This document shows, piece by piece, positions 44,334-53,758 of a stretch of 64,000 nt of DNA. Source of the stretch: Streptomyces celluloflavus (GTDB lineage: Bacteria > Actinomycetota > Actinomycetes > Streptomycetales > Streptomycetaceae); contig JOEL01000036.1 of assembly GCA_000720995.1 (NCBI GenBank), forward strand, positions 1-64,000. The letters run 5' to 3'. The notes beneath the pieces are model-generated. The model ran no database searches and was not told where the DNA came from. It saw nothing but the letters and a program-made list of their open reading frames with translations. The translations under genes and the position numbers were made by a program. Position 1 is the first letter of the stretch; every line of letters starts with the position of its first letter.

Positions 44334-45737
44334 TCACCGTCCGGTCTTCGGTGTCACGGTGAACCAGGTGGCGCGGGACTTCTTCCACTCGTCGTGGTCG
44401 AGGTCCTTGGCCTCGGTGCCGTCGCCGTAGAGGTCGGCGGAGCCGCAGTCGGTGATGAGCTGGGCGCGGGCGCCGGGCGTCCGCAGGTCGGGCACGTCCA
44501 CCACGGCCTCCCAGCCGCCGACGTCGTCCGTCGGCAGCGACTGCAGCTTGACGGGTGCGTGCCCGGCGACGCCGTCCCAGGAGTAGAGGGTGTACGGGGC
44601 GCTGTTGTCCTCGGCCGCCCACGAACCGGCCACGAACAGATACTGATTCGCGGCGTTCTTGCGGATGTCGCGGATGCTGAGGCCGCCGAGGTCCAGCTCG
44701 ACCGGGGTGCCGAAGGTGGCGTGCTTGCCGGTGACGACCTTGTCGATGTTGGTGACCGGCACCAGCAGCGCCTTGCCGCCCTTCTTCGGCGGCACCAGCG
44801 GCGCACGGAAGCCGATGTACGCGGTGGTGGTGGACCCCGGCGCGAACTCCAGGCCCTCCACGTTGAATCCGTCGATCTGCTTCGGCACCTGCCCGTCGGC
44901 GGTGCCCGCCGCGAAGCCGTACCGGTCGTCGTGGTCCTGGTCCCAGGCGACGAGATCGGCGCGCAGGCCCTTGTAGGAGCCGGCCAGCGACAGCTGGGTG
45001 CGGGCGCCGGAGCCGGTCACGGTGGTGGTGAAGAGCGTGGAGCGGTCGGGCTTGAACTTGCCGCTCTTGTTGTTGCCCATCGAGCCGGTCCAGTAGATGG
45101 TGTCGCCGACCCTCGCCGCGGCCTCCATGTCCATCTCCTTGGAGACACCGAGTTCCGAGCTGAAGTCCCAGGTCTTGACGGGGCCGCCGGAGGCGTTCCG
45201 GTCGTAGAGGCGCAGCACGTTGGACTCGTCGTCGGCGACGATGACGTAGCCGTCGCCCGCGTCGACGGCGGCGGAGGCGTCGCTGGACCCGGTGAAGTAG
45301 CGGGTGCCCGCGGTGTGCTGGACCTTCGCGGACGCCGCGTAGTGCAGCGTCCTGGTGGCCGTCTTGCCGCCGCTGCCGGTGACCTTGAGCTTCAGGTCGG
45401 TGTAGCCGACGCCGTGGGCGGCGACCGTCACCCGGCGGGTGGTGCCGCTCCCGCTGACGGTGACATCCCCCGTACCGGCCACGCCGGGCTTGGAGCTGGA
45501 TGCCGCCGTCACCTTGAGTTTCGAGGCGTCGGTGCCGCTCTGGGAGACCGTGACGGTCACGGTGGGGTCCCCGGTGGCGTCCACGGCGCCGGAGAGGTAG
45601 TCGGCCGACAGGGAGATCACCGGCGTGGCGGGGCCCGCGGCGAGGGCGGGGCCCCCGGCGGCCATGGTGCTCAGGAGTACGGCCGCGCCCGCGGCGAGTG
45701 ACGTCCGGCGGACGGACGGGGAAAGACGATTGCGCAC
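44334..45737 (-). CDS. Secreted DUF3616-like/phytase-like protein
   Basis: The protein has 467 residues. A signal peptide covers about residues 1-35 (SLAAGAAVLLSTMAAGG, cleavage near ALA). After a beta-sandwich region of about 110 residues comes a probable beta-propeller (YVIVADDESNVLRLYDRNA, EMDMEAAARVGDTIYWTGSM, IDGFNVEGLEFAPG), the pattern of DUF3616 and phytase-like proteins. Function is unknown; a role with an extracellular phosphoester is only a guess. GTG 45737 has AAGG upstream. It diverges from the M6 protease gene. Confidence 0.8.
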   Translation of the reverse strand: MRNRLSPSVRRTSLAAGAAVLLSTMAAGGPALAAGPATPVISLSADYLSGAVDATGDPTVTVTVSQSGTDASKLKVTAASSSKPGVAGTGDVTVSGSGTTRRVTVAAHGVGYTDLKLKVTGSGGKTATRTLHYAASAKVQHTAGTRYFTGSSDASAAVDAGDGYVIVADDESNVLRLYDRNASGGPVKTWDFSSELGVSKEMDMEAAARVGDTIYWTGSMGNNKSGKFKPDRSTLFTTTVTGSGARTQLSLAGSYKGLRADLVAWDQDHDDRYGFAAGTADGQVPKQIDGFNVEGLEFAPGSTTTAYIGFRAPLVPPKKGGKALLVPVTNIDKVVTGKHATFGTPVELDLGGLSIRDIRKNAANQYLFVAGSWAAEDNSAPYTLYSWDGVAGHAPVKLQSLPTDDVGGWEAVVDVPDLRTPGARAQLITDCGSADLYGDGTEAKDLDHDEWKKSRATWFTVTPKTGR

Positions 45738-45999
45738 GAGAAGTGCCCTTCGACGGCTCCGGTATCGCACAACAATTTCCGGGACCGCCGCCAACAGCGG
45801 GTGCACGCAGGGGTGTACGGCAGGCGAACACCGGCGGACGGCCCTCGCACACCATACGGAGCAGCCGTCCCGTCCACCACGGCCAGGAGCCCGACGGCCG
45901 GATTTCCGGGCGGCGGCGAGAGCGCCGGGCGGCTGTGCCGGGTGGGCCCCCTGGCATCGCGTCCCGCCCCGCCCTACCTTTGCTGGGTCGGGCACACCG

Positions 46000-46017
46000 C
46001 TCGAACAACTCGAACAA
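46000..46017. promoter_or_regulatory. Tandem 9-bp repeat between divergent secreted-protein genes
   Basis: CTCGAACAA occurs twice head to tail, about 45-60 bases before the M6 protease start. The region 45738..46060 separates two divergent genes and should hold both promoters; no other gene was found in it. Confidence 0.4.
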
Positions 46018-46060
46018 TTTGTCATGCTCTTGCCCAGGCACTCCCGACAAGAGGTGAGCT

Positions 46061-48100
46061 TTGTTCCTCCGCCGCAGCAGAATCCGCCGGCTGAGCGCCG
46101 GTGCCGCGCTCCTCGCCCTCGCGACCGCCGCCGTGGCCACCGGACCCGCACGGGCCACCCCCGACGACGCGTCCCGGGCCCGGCCCTCGCTCGTCCGCCC
46201 CGTCGACCCGCAGCACTGGCGCAATCCCGACGACATGACCTGGTCCGACTACCGCGCCGTACCCGGAACCCACTGGGCCGACCCCGGCGTCCGGCCCACG
46301 CAGCGCATGTTCAAGGGTGCTCTGGTCCTCCTGGACTACCCCGACGAGGAGTTCACCGTCAGCCGGCCGGCCGGCTCGACCCTCTTCGGCAACCCCCAGC
46401 CCACCGCGTCCGGCATCCCCCGCTCCCAGCTCCCCCGCTTCTACCAGGACTTCCTCAACACACCGGGTTCCCTCAACCACGGCCACACCATCAACGAGTA
46501 CTGGATGGAGGACTCCGGCGGCCGGATCGGCGTCGAGCTGACCGCCTTCGGCGTGTACCGCATGCCGTGGAAGTCGTACCAGTACGGGATCGAAGACGGT
46601 ATGAACCCCGGCGCCTGCCCGGCCGGTGACACCTGCGGCAAGGACATCAGGGCCGACGGCAAGGCCGCCTGGACCGCCGACGCGGGCGACGGGACGACCG
46701 GGAAATTCGACTTCGTCTTCTATCTCACCGCCGGTCAGGACGAGTCCTCCACCTGGCAGGAGTTCGGCCAGATGAAGTTCGCCGGACCACAGGCCGTACC
46801 GGCCGCCTGGGGCCCTCCGGCGTCCACCGCCACGGGCGACAGCTCCGCCGCCACCCGCTATGTGCCGTGGACCTCGTGGCAGGCCGCGGCCCGTATCTGG
46901 CCCAACGCCATGGACGGCTCGTCCACCCAGGCCGAGAGTTCCGGTATGGCGGTGTACGCCCACGAGTTCAGCCACATCCTGGGCATCGCCGACAACTACA
47001 ACAACCCCTACGGGACCCCGCTCCGCCGCAGCTACACCGGCATCTGGGGCATGCTCTCGCGAGGTTCCTTCAACGGCCCCGGCGGCCCGCACACCCGCTG
47101 GCAGATCCCCGCCACCAACGGCGCGTCCATGGGCGCCCAGCATGTGCTCCGCGACAAGATCAAACTCGGCATCGTCGACGAGAAGAACGTCCTGCGGCTG
47201 GACCGCGACGCACTCAAGGACTCCGGGATCGTCGTCGCCGAGGTCACCGCACGCGCCGCGCCACCCGGTGCGAAGGGCCTCTCCGGGGTGAACATCGCCA
47301 TGAAGTCCGACTTGGCGCCGCGCTGCGACACCACCACCGACCCGCTGTGCGACGGCGGCGGCTACGACAACTACACCGTCGAGGTCGTCGACCGCATGGG
47401 CATGGACTCCTTCACGCCGGACCACGGAGTGCTGCTCACCAAGACCAAGGACAAGGACCGGGCCCCCTTCGCCTGGGTGATCGACGCCCACCCCGAGGAC
47501 ATCCGCGTGGCGGACTTCCGGCGCCCCGACGGCACCCGGCAGAACATCACCATGGGCGACTACCGCCAGCTCAGCGACGCCCTCTTCCATGCGGGCGCCG
47601 ACTCCGGCAGCCAGTACGAGTACATCGACCGGGCCAACCGACTGCACTTCTACGTCCTCGGCCTCCGGCGGACCCCGTCCGGCGTCCTCAGCTACACCAT
47701 CGCCGTCAAGTCCCTGGACGGCTCCGGTCCCCAGCCCCGGGGCGTCGCCCTCGGCACCGGCCGGGCGCACGGCGCCGCCGTCGACAGCCGGGCCACCTGC
47801 ACCTTCCCGCTCACCAACACCGCCCGCCCCAGCCCCCGTTCGGGCCCCGGCCACCCGGAAGCCGGCACGCCCTCCCCCACCGCCGACGTCTACCGCCTGC
47901 ACACCGCCACCACCGGCCGCGGCTGGGCCGCCTGGCTCCCCAACGACCTGGCCACCGCCACGGCGGGCGCCACGGTCACCGTCCCGGTGGCCGTCACCGC
48001 CCGGCCGGACGCCGCCCGCCACGGCGGCATCACCCTGACCGCCCGCTCCGAAAGCGACCCGCACAAGACCGCGCGGGCCTCCTGCACCCTCACGAAATGA
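46061..48100 (+). CDS. Secreted M6-family metalloprotease
   Basis: The protein has 679 residues. A signal peptide covers about residues 1-31. The zinc motif is HEFSH at residues 301-305 in YAHEFSHILGIADNYNN, followed by a Met-turn-like region (GMLSRGSF). The N-terminal part (LVLLDYPDEEF, HGHTINEYWMEDSGGRIGVE) matches the M6 (immune inhibitor A-like) family, and a C-terminal beta domain follows. It cleaves extracellular proteins. The start is TTG at 46061 with GAGGTGAG just upstream. It diverges from the DUF3616-like gene. Confidence 0.9.
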   Translation: MFLRRSRIRRLSAGAALLALATAAVATGPARATPDDASRARPSLVRPVDPQHWRNPDDMTWSDYRAVPGTHWADPGVRPTQRMFKGALVLLDYPDEEFTVSRPAGSTLFGNPQPTASGIPRSQLPRFYQDFLNTPGSLNHGHTINEYWMEDSGGRIGVELTAFGVYRMPWKSYQYGIEDGMNPGACPAGDTCGKDIRADGKAAWTADAGDGTTGKFDFVFYLTAGQDESSTWQEFGQMKFAGPQAVPAAWGPPASTATGDSSAATRYVPWTSWQAAARIWPNAMDGSSTQAESSGMAVYAHEFSHILGIADNYNNPYGTPLRRSYTGIWGMLSRGSFNGPGGPHTRWQIPATNGASMGAQHVLRDKIKLGIVDEKNVLRLDRDALKDSGIVVAEVTARAAPPGAKGLSGVNIAMKSDLAPRCDTTTDPLCDGGGYDNYTVEVVDRMGMDSFTPDHGVLLTKTKDKDRAPFAWVIDAHPEDIRVADFRRPDGTRQNITMGDYRQLSDALFHAGADSGSQYEYIDRANRLHFYVLGLRRTPSGVLSYTIAVKSLDGSGPQPRGVALGTGRAHGAAVDSRATCTFPLTNTARPSPRSGPGHPEAGTPSPTADVYRLHTATTGRGWAAWLPNDLATATAGATVTVPVAVTARPDAARHGGITLTARSESDPHKTARASCTLTK

Positions 48101-48435
48101 CGGACGACGAGGCGCTCACCCGACGGCTCACCGGCGAGCGGTCGGCGGACGCCTCGTTTGCGGGCCGCGTGGGTGCGGACCGGTGGTCGGCGCGGGCGGC
48201 GGCCGGATGCGGGATGGCGCAATCGGCGCCCGCCGAACCTCGGCACCCAGGCCGACAGCCGATACACCGGGCCGGACCTGGCACAGTGCGATGGCCCGCC
48301 GCCGGAACCGCACCCAGCTCTCCCACCTGACCGTCGAGGACGCACTGCGGCCGGCCCCGTAGCCGATCGACTCCGCGGAGTGCGCGACGCCGCGTTCCCG
48401 GTTCCGTCGGCCGGACCACGACCGTGTCGCGGACG

Positions 48436-48477
48436 CGCCCGCACGGCCTCGGTCCGTCGGCCGGATCCGTGCGGGCG
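48436..48477. terminator. Terminator of the MFS gene
   Basis: CGCCCGCACGG pairs with CCGTGCGGGCG across 20 bases; the stem extends with one mismatch. It lies about 40 bases after the MFS stop. The rest of 48101..48515 contains no recognised gene. Confidence 0.6.
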
Positions 48478-48515
48478 TGTCCCGGGCGACGGTGGAGCGC
48501 GGGAGGGGCAGGCGG

Positions 48516-49736
48516 TCAGATCCGTCGCGGCGCCGCCGGTGTACGGACGGGGAGCACGCCGACGATCAGGCCGGCCACGGTGGCGGCGGCCCCGGTGGCC
48601 ACCACGGCGGGCCAGCCGCCCGCCGACCAGGCGAGTGAGCCGGCCAGGGAGCCGAGCGCGATGCCGAGGAAGCGGAGGGTGAAGTAGAGGGTGTTGAGGC
48701 GGTTGTGGATGGCGGGTTCGAGCGTGAACAAGGCCGTCTGGCTGGCGGCCTGGCCGCCCCAGACGCCGACGTCGAGGACGATCACCCCCGCGATCAGCCA
48801 GCCGAGGCCGGTGCCGCCCGGCAGCAGGATCAGCCATCCCGCGACGACCAGGCCGATGAGCATCGCCAGGGCGCCACGGTGGCCGAGCCGGTCGGCCGCC
48901 CGCCCGGCGTACGGCGAGGCGACAGCACTGGCCGCGGCCAGCAGGCCGAACAGCCCGATCGCGGTCGGGCCCAGGTGGTAGTGGCCCACCAGCAGAAACG
49001 TCAGGGTCGTCCAGAAGGCACCGAACGCGATGCCGACCAGCGCCCCGGAGACGGTCACCCGTCGGACCAGCGGAGCGGAGCGGAACAGCCGTGGGAGCGA
49101 CGCCAGCGTGTCGCGGTAGCGGACGGCGGCGGCCGCCGGGACCCGGGGCAGGGCCCGCCGGAGGACGAGCACCAGCAGGAGGGTGAGCACGGCGGAGCAG
49201 CCGTACACGGCACGCCATCCGGCCAGATCGGCGAACGATCCGGAGTAGGCGCGGGAGGCGAGCACGCCGATCAGCAGGCCGCCCTGTACGGTGCCCACGG
49301 TCCGGCCCCGGCCGCCGTCCGCCCCGTCGGCCAGTGCGACGGCCAGGGGCGTGACCAGCTGCGGGACCGGGGACAGCACGCCGACGGCGAAGCTCGCCGC
49401 GATCAGCCACCCCGCCGAGGGAGCCGCGGCACAGACCGCGAGGGCGAGCGCGGAGGCCGTGCCCAGGCCGAGGATCAGCCTGCGCCGGTCGTGGCTGTCA
49501 CCGGCCGGTACGAGCAGCAGGATGCCTGCCGCATAGCCCAGCTGGGTGGCGGTGGGGACGGCCCCGAGGAGGTCGGGACCGACCCCCAGCGAGGCGGCCA
49601 CGGCTCCCAGCAGGGGCTGGCTGAGGTAGACATTGGCCGCCGTGACGGCGCTGGTGGCCGCCAGCAGCAGGATCAGCCGCCGGGCAGGTCTGCGGACCGT
49701 GCCGCCGGAAACGAGGTCGGAGTCGAGTGCGATCAC
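48516..49736 (-). CDS. MFS transporter
   Basis: The protein has 406 residues with about 12 membrane segments. N-terminal text (VTAANVYLSQPLLGAVAASL, TATQLGYAAGILLLVPAGD and the DRR loop) and the later WTTLTFLLVGHYHLGPTAIG resemble DHA1-type exporters. It diverges from an AraC regulator gene with 72 bases between starts, so the substrate probably induces it through that regulator. Drug or metabolite efflux is likely; the substrate is unknown. Confidence 0.9.
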   Translation of the reverse strand: MIALDSDLVSGGTVRRPARRLILLLAATSAVTAANVYLSQPLLGAVAASLGVGPDLLGAVPTATQLGYAAGILLLVPAGDSHDRRRLILGLGTASALALAVCAAAPSAGWLIAASFAVGVLSPVPQLVTPLAVALADGADGGRGRTVGTVQGGLLIGVLASRAYSGSFADLAGWRAVYGCSAVLTLLLVLVLRRALPRVPAAAAVRYRDTLASLPRLFRSAPLVRRVTVSGALVGIAFGAFWTTLTFLLVGHYHLGPTAIGLFGLLAAASAVASPYAGRAADRLGHRGALAMLIGLVVAGWLILLPGGTGLGWLIAGVIVLDVGVWGGQAASQTALFTLEPAIHNRLNTLYFTLRFLGIALGSLAGSLAWSAGGWPAVVATGAAATVAGLIVGVLPVRTPAAPRRI

Positions 49737-49808
49737 ATGAGCCGACGCTAGGCCGACCGCGTACCGTCATACTTTCGTGGCCACGCCATCGTCTATCGAG
49801 AATGCGCC

Positions 49809-50633
49809 ATGTACGGGAAGAGCGAACACCGCGACGACTACCAGAACGTGCCCCGGCCCCTCGCGGCCATGGCACGCGACCTGCCCGACGGCCATCACAT
49901 CCCCGCCCACCACCACCGGCGCGCCCAGCTGATCTACGGCACGACCGGGGCCATCACCGCCGCCACCGGCCACGGCGTCTGGGTGGTCCCGGCCACCCGG
50001 GGCGTCTGGATCCCGGCCGGGCTGACCCACGCGATGACCTGCGCGGGCGCGGTCGCGATGCGGACCCTCTACATCGAACCGCGGGCGGCCCGGCAGCTGC
50101 CCGAGGAGCCGGCCGTCATCCCGGTCTCCCCGCTGCTGCGGGAACTCATCGACGAGGCGACCCGGCTTCCCGTGGAGTACGCGCGCGAGGGCCGCGACGG
50201 CAAGGTCATGGATCTGCTGCTCCTCCAGCTCACCCCGCGGCCCGTCCCGGCGCTGTACCTGCCCGCGCCGGCCGATGCCCAGCTCGACGGCGTCTGCGCG
50301 GCGATCCGGCAGGACCCCAGTATGCGGTGGACGACCGCGTACGCCGCGGCCCGCGCGCGGATGAGTCCGCGCAGCCTCCAGCGCAGATTCGCCGCCGCGA
50401 CCGGGATGAGCCTGTCCGGCTGGGTGCGGCAGGCCCGGCTCGTCCATGCGGTCACCCTGCTCGCCCAGGGCACACCGGTCACGGTCATCGCCAGCGGTCT
50501 CGGCTACGCCACACCCAGCGCGTTCACCGCGATGTTCCGCCGGGCGCTCGGCACCACGCCCACGGCCTACTTCGCCGACGGGGACCCCGCGCACCCGGCC
50601 GCCGGTGCGGCCCCGGCCACGGAAGCCCCCTGA
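49809..50633 (+). CDS. AraC family regulator with cupin sensor
   Basis: The protein has 274 residues. An N-terminal cupin (HIPAHHHRRAQLIYGTTGA, VPATRGVWIPAGLTHAM) senses an effector. The C-terminal double helix-turn-helix spans about residues 155-260 (AARARMSPRSLQRRFAAATG, VTVIASGLGYATPSAFTAMF, RRALGTTPTAYF). It probably controls the divergent MFS gene, the usual arrangement for this regulator class. Confidence 0.92.
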   Translation: MYGKSEHRDDYQNVPRPLAAMARDLPDGHHIPAHHHRRAQLIYGTTGAITAATGHGVWVVPATRGVWIPAGLTHAMTCAGAVAMRTLYIEPRAARQLPEEPAVIPVSPLLRELIDEATRLPVEYAREGRDGKVMDLLLLQLTPRPVPALYLPAPADAQLDGVCAAIRQDPSMRWTTAYAAARARMSPRSLQRRFAAATGMSLSGWVRQARLVHAVTLLAQGTPVTVIASGLGYATPSAFTAMFRRALGTTPTAYFADGDPAHPAAGAAPATEAP

Positions 50634-50823
50634 TCACTCCGCAGGTGCCCGCGCCCTGAATCCGCGGTCGGGCCGCGGCGGTTCGCCGGAGAGGCCGGGC
50701 TGCGCGGTGGTACGCCCCGAAGCCGGGCCGAGGTCCGGCGGCGCCGCCCTCGGGCTATCCCCACCCCCGTTCCGGTGGCCTGCCGGATGGGCGCCGACCG
50801 GTGTCATGGCACAGCATCGGCGC

Positions 50824-52005
50824 ATGGAACGCCACCGCCGCCGACCCGCGCGCCTCGTCCTCACGCTCACCGCCGCACTCACCGTGCTCCTCACCGCATC
50901 GCCGGCCCCGGCCGCCACCGCGCCGACCCGGTCCGACCGGCTCCAGCGCGACACCGACGCGCTGCGCGACGCCGGCGTCAGCGGTGTCGCCGTACGTCTG
51001 CGCACCCCCGCCGGTGTCCGTACCGCGACCAGCGGTACCGCGGTCCTGGGCACCGACCGGCCCGTGCCGCGCGCCGGCTCGCTGCGCATCGGCAGCACCA
51101 CCAAGTCGTTCGTCGCCACCGTCGTGCTCCAACTCGTCGGCGAGGGGCGGCTCTCGCTCGATGACACGGTGGACTCCTGGCTGCCCGGCACGGTCTCGGG
51201 CAACGGCAACGACGGCCGCGCCATCACCGTGCGCAACCTCCTCGGCCACACCAGCGGACTGGCCAACTACGTCGCCGACGTCGCCCCGGGCGGCGCCCGC
51301 GACTACCTGGCCAACCGGGACCGCACCTACTCCCCCGAGCAGCTGGTGGCGCTGGCCATGGGGCACCGCCCCGACTTCCGGCCCGGGACGCGCTATGCGT
51401 ACTCCAACACCAACTACGTGCTGGCGGGCATGGTGATCCGCGCCGTCACCGGGCACACCTGGCAGCAGGAGGTCCGCACGCGCATCCTGCGTCCGCTCGG
51501 CCTGCGGCACACCACCGCACCGGAGGGGCGCCCGCGGGTGCCGGGGCCGCACGCCACCGAGTACCAGCAGTTCACTCCTGACGGCCCGTACGTCGACACC
51601 ACGGCGCCGTATCTGCCGTTCGACACCGGCGCCGACGGCGCCATGATCAGCACGGCGGCCGACCTCGACCGCTTCTTCACCGCACTGAGCACCGGACGGC
51701 TGCTCGCCCCCGCCCAACTCGCCGAGATGCGCCGGACGGTGCGGTTGCCGGCGGAACCGGGGACGCCCGAGGGCCGGAGCGCCGGACTCGGTCTCTTCCG
51801 GACCCCGCTCTCCTGCGGCGGCTTCTACGAGGGCCACGACGGCTCGGGCATCGGCTACGTCGTCGCACCCGCGGCCACCGCCGACGGACGCACCGCCCTC
51901 ACGGTCTCCCTGCACAGCCGGCCCGGCGAACAACACCTGGCAGAGCGCCAGTTGGCGGCGATGAACACCCTCGTTGACCACGCGCTGTGCGACGCGCGCC
52001 GCTGA
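50824..52005 (+). CDS. Secreted serine hydrolase (class C beta-lactamase / DD-peptidase fold)
   Basis: The protein has 393 residues. A signal peptide covers about residues 1-31. Catalytic S91xxK94 lies in RIGSTTKSFVATVV; YSN in RYAYSNTNYVLAGMV; and HDGSG replaces the KTG motif, as is common in this family. The Streptomyces R61 DD-peptidase belongs to this fold; the enzyme may cut D-Ala-D-Ala or another ester or amide. An ATG at 50806 is an alternative start six residues longer. Confidence 0.9.
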   Translation: MERHRRRPARLVLTLTAALTVLLTASPAPAATAPTRSDRLQRDTDALRDAGVSGVAVRLRTPAGVRTATSGTAVLGTDRPVPRAGSLRIGSTTKSFVATVVLQLVGEGRLSLDDTVDSWLPGTVSGNGNDGRAITVRNLLGHTSGLANYVADVAPGGARDYLANRDRTYSPEQLVALAMGHRPDFRPGTRYAYSNTNYVLAGMVIRAVTGHTWQQEVRTRILRPLGLRHTTAPEGRPRVPGPHATEYQQFTPDGPYVDTTAPYLPFDTGADGAMISTAADLDRFFTALSTGRLLAPAQLAEMRRTVRLPAEPGTPEGRSAGLGLFRTPLSCGGFYEGHDGSGIGYVVAPAATADGRTALTVSLHSRPGEQHLAERQLAAMNTLVDHALCDARR

Positions 52006-52022
52006 ACCCCGGCGGGCCGGGA

Positions 52023-52050
52023 CGGGTGCGGGCGGCCCGGCCCGCACCCG
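52023..52050. terminator. Bidirectional terminator
   Basis: A perfect 11-bp stem (CGGGTGCGGGC) with a 6-base loop lies between convergent genes. Confidence 0.7.
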
Positions 52051-52083
52051 CCACCTCCCCCGCGCCGGCCCCCGACGGGCCCG

Positions 52084-52986
52084 TCACTCCCCCCGCTTCC
52101 CCGTCCGCGCATCCGGTCCGGTGAAGTCGGGGCTGCCGAAATCCGGACTGCTGAAGTCGGGGCTCGCGAAGTCCGGGCTGCTGAAGTCCGGACTCGCGAA
52201 ATCCGGGCTGGCGAAGTCCGGACTCGCGAAGTCGGGCGCGGTGAACCCGGGGCCGCCCTTGCGCGGCGCCGCCTTGCCGCCGTTCGTCGCGTTCACCGGG
52301 TCGGCCGGCGCCCGGGGCGGGGCCGGGAGCCCTGCCGCGCCATCGGTGCGGCCGGTGCTCGCGTCGTCGGCCCGGTCCCGCAGGAACGGCATGATGCCGC
52401 GCTCCAGCAGCGCGAGTTGCCATGCCTCGCGCGCCTGCGCCAGTGCGCGGTCCGCGCCACCGGCCGCGCCGCCGCCCGCCGTCCGGCCGTCCGGCGCCGA
52501 GCGATTGCGCGCCGCCGTGACGAACAGCCACAGCAGTGCGAGCGCCGTCGTCGCGACGGCGACGCCCGCGGAAGTGAGCCCGGCGAAGACCAGTTCATCG
52601 GCGAGGTGGACATACGCACCGATCACCCGCAGCCCGAAACCGAACAGCAGGAAGACGGCCGCGGCGACGATCGCCAGGCCCGGTACGAGCACGGCCAGCG
52701 CCGGCAGCAGTCCGCCCCCGGTGCGCGAGGTGGTCCCGGTGGCCGCCTGCGGCGGGCGGGAGCGGTCCGCGGAGATGCGCAGCCGGAGGTAGCTGCCGTA
52801 TTCTGCGGACGCCGCGGCGGCGATGTCGGCCCGCGCCCGGAGCGCCTGGGTGCGCAGTTGCTCGGCGTTGAGGGCGCCGGCGGTCCGGCGTACCGCGTCC
52901 TTGATTTCCTGGGAGCTCAGGGCGCGGTCGAGGATCCGCTCGAATTCCGGCGCGTCCTCCGCCCTTAAACGGTCAAGCTGGTGCAC
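52084..52986 (-). CDS. Membrane protein with an S-P-D-F repeat tail
   Basis: The protein has 300 residues. A soluble helical N-terminus (FERILDRALSSQEIKDAVRR) of about 90 residues is followed by two membrane segments at about 95-120 and 133-158 (LPALAVLVPGLAIVAAAVFL; VAVATTALALLWLFVTAA). A soluble helix containing REAWQLALLERGIMPFLRD follows, then eight tandem five-residue units of the type (A/S/G)SPDF, and a basic end. The tail resembles pentapeptide repeats, which give a right-handed beta helix with Phe inside, though eight units are few. The role is unknown; it lies next to TerD. Confidence 0.8.
   Translation of the reverse strand: MHQLDRLRAEDAPEFERILDRALSSQEIKDAVRRTAGALNAEQLRTQALRARADIAAAASAEYGSYLRLRISADRSRPPQAATGTTSRTGGGLLPALAVLVPGLAIVAAAVFLLFGFGLRVIGAYVHLADELVFAGLTSAGVAVATTALALLWLFVTAARNRSAPDGRTAGGGAAGGADRALAQAREAWQLALLERGIMPFLRDRADDASTGRTDGAAGLPAPPRAPADPVNATNGGKAAPRKGGPGFTAPDFASPDFASPDFASPDFSSPDFASPDFSSPDFGSPDFTGPDARTGKRGE
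52123..52242. repeat. Eight tandem 15-bp repeats within the coding region
   Basis: On the plus strand the units begin GAAGTCCGG, GAAATCCGG or GAAGTCGGG and differ at a few positions each; each encodes one S-P-D-F-x unit. Degeneration between copies suggests selection at the protein level. Confidence 0.85.
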
Positions 52987-53043
52987 GGGTGTCCCCCGAT
53001 GGGTGAGAGGGCCGAGGCCGATCAGTGATGCGGTGCGGCGGGG

Positions 53044-53631
53044 TCAGCAGACGTTGACCCCGTAGTCGGTGGCGATCCCGGCCAGGCCGGAGGCGTAGCC
53101 CTGGCCGATGGCACGGAACTTCCACTCACCGTTGCGGCGGTAGAGGGCGCCGAAGACCATCGCGGTCTCGCCGGCGGCGTCCAGGGAGAGTTCGTAGCGG
53201 CACATCTCGCGGCCGGTGAGGTTGTCCACGACGCGGATGAAGGCGTCGCCGACCTGGCCGAAGCTGTGGTCGCGCCGTTCGGCGTCGTGGATGGAGACGG
53301 TGAAGACGACCTGGCTGACCTTGGCGTCGGGGGCGTCGAGGCGGTCGAGGTCGACGAGGAGTTGTTCGTCGTCACCGTCACCGTCGCCGGTGAGGTTGTC
53401 GCCGGTGTGGCGGACCGCGCCGTCGGGGCTGGTGAGGTTGTTGTAGAAAATGAAGTGTTCGTCGGATATGACTTTGTGGTCGGGGCCGCAGACGATCGCC
53501 GAGGCGTCCAGGTCGAAGTCTCCGCCCGCGGTGGGCCGCGCGTCCCAGCCCAGGCCGATGGTGACATCCGCGAGCGGGGTGCCGTCCTGGTGGAGGACGA
53601 CGTTCTGGCCCTTGGTGAGGCTGACGCCCAT
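53044..53631 (-). CDS. TerD family protein
   Basis: The protein has 195 residues, the standard length. MGVSLTKGQNVVL is the TerD opening; GGDFDLDASAIVC and DGDGDDEQLLVDL supply the calcium-binding acidic residues; VGDAFIRVVDNLTG and GEWKFRAIGQGYASGL close the fold. TerD proteins bind calcium and are linked to tellurite resistance, stress tolerance and, in streptomycetes, development. It diverges from the small gene at 53759. Confidence 0.93.
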   Translation of the reverse strand: MGVSLTKGQNVVLHQDGTPLADVTIGLGWDARPTAGGDFDLDASAIVCGPDHKVISDEHFIFYNNLTSPDGAVRHTGDNLTGDGDGDDEQLLVDLDRLDAPDAKVSQVVFTVSIHDAERRDHSFGQVGDAFIRVVDNLTGREMCRYELSLDAAGETAMVFGALYRRNGEWKFRAIGQGYASGLAGIATDYGVNVC

Positions 53632-53731
53632 GGGTGTTGCTGCTCCTCTTGCGTACGGTGGGGGTGACCGCGCGGCAGCGCCGCCCGGTCGTCATTCGGT
53701 ACCAACGCGGGGTACCTCATGATGGTTCCCA

Positions 53732-53743
53732 GATTGCGCAATC
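53732..53743. promoter_or_regulatory. Perfect 12-bp palindrome between TerD and the small gene
   Basis: GATTGCGCAATC shares its ATTGCGCAA core with the motifs at 44131..44155 and 54431..54455. It is 16 bases before the small gene start and may be an operator. Confidence 0.45.
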
Positions 53744-53758
53744 CCTAAAGTATTGGTC

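Noticed and set aside
44299-46236. A 645-codon minus-strand frame overlapping the DUF3616-like gene
   Set aside because: It is a shadow frame of the real gene, consisting of Arg/His-rich text.
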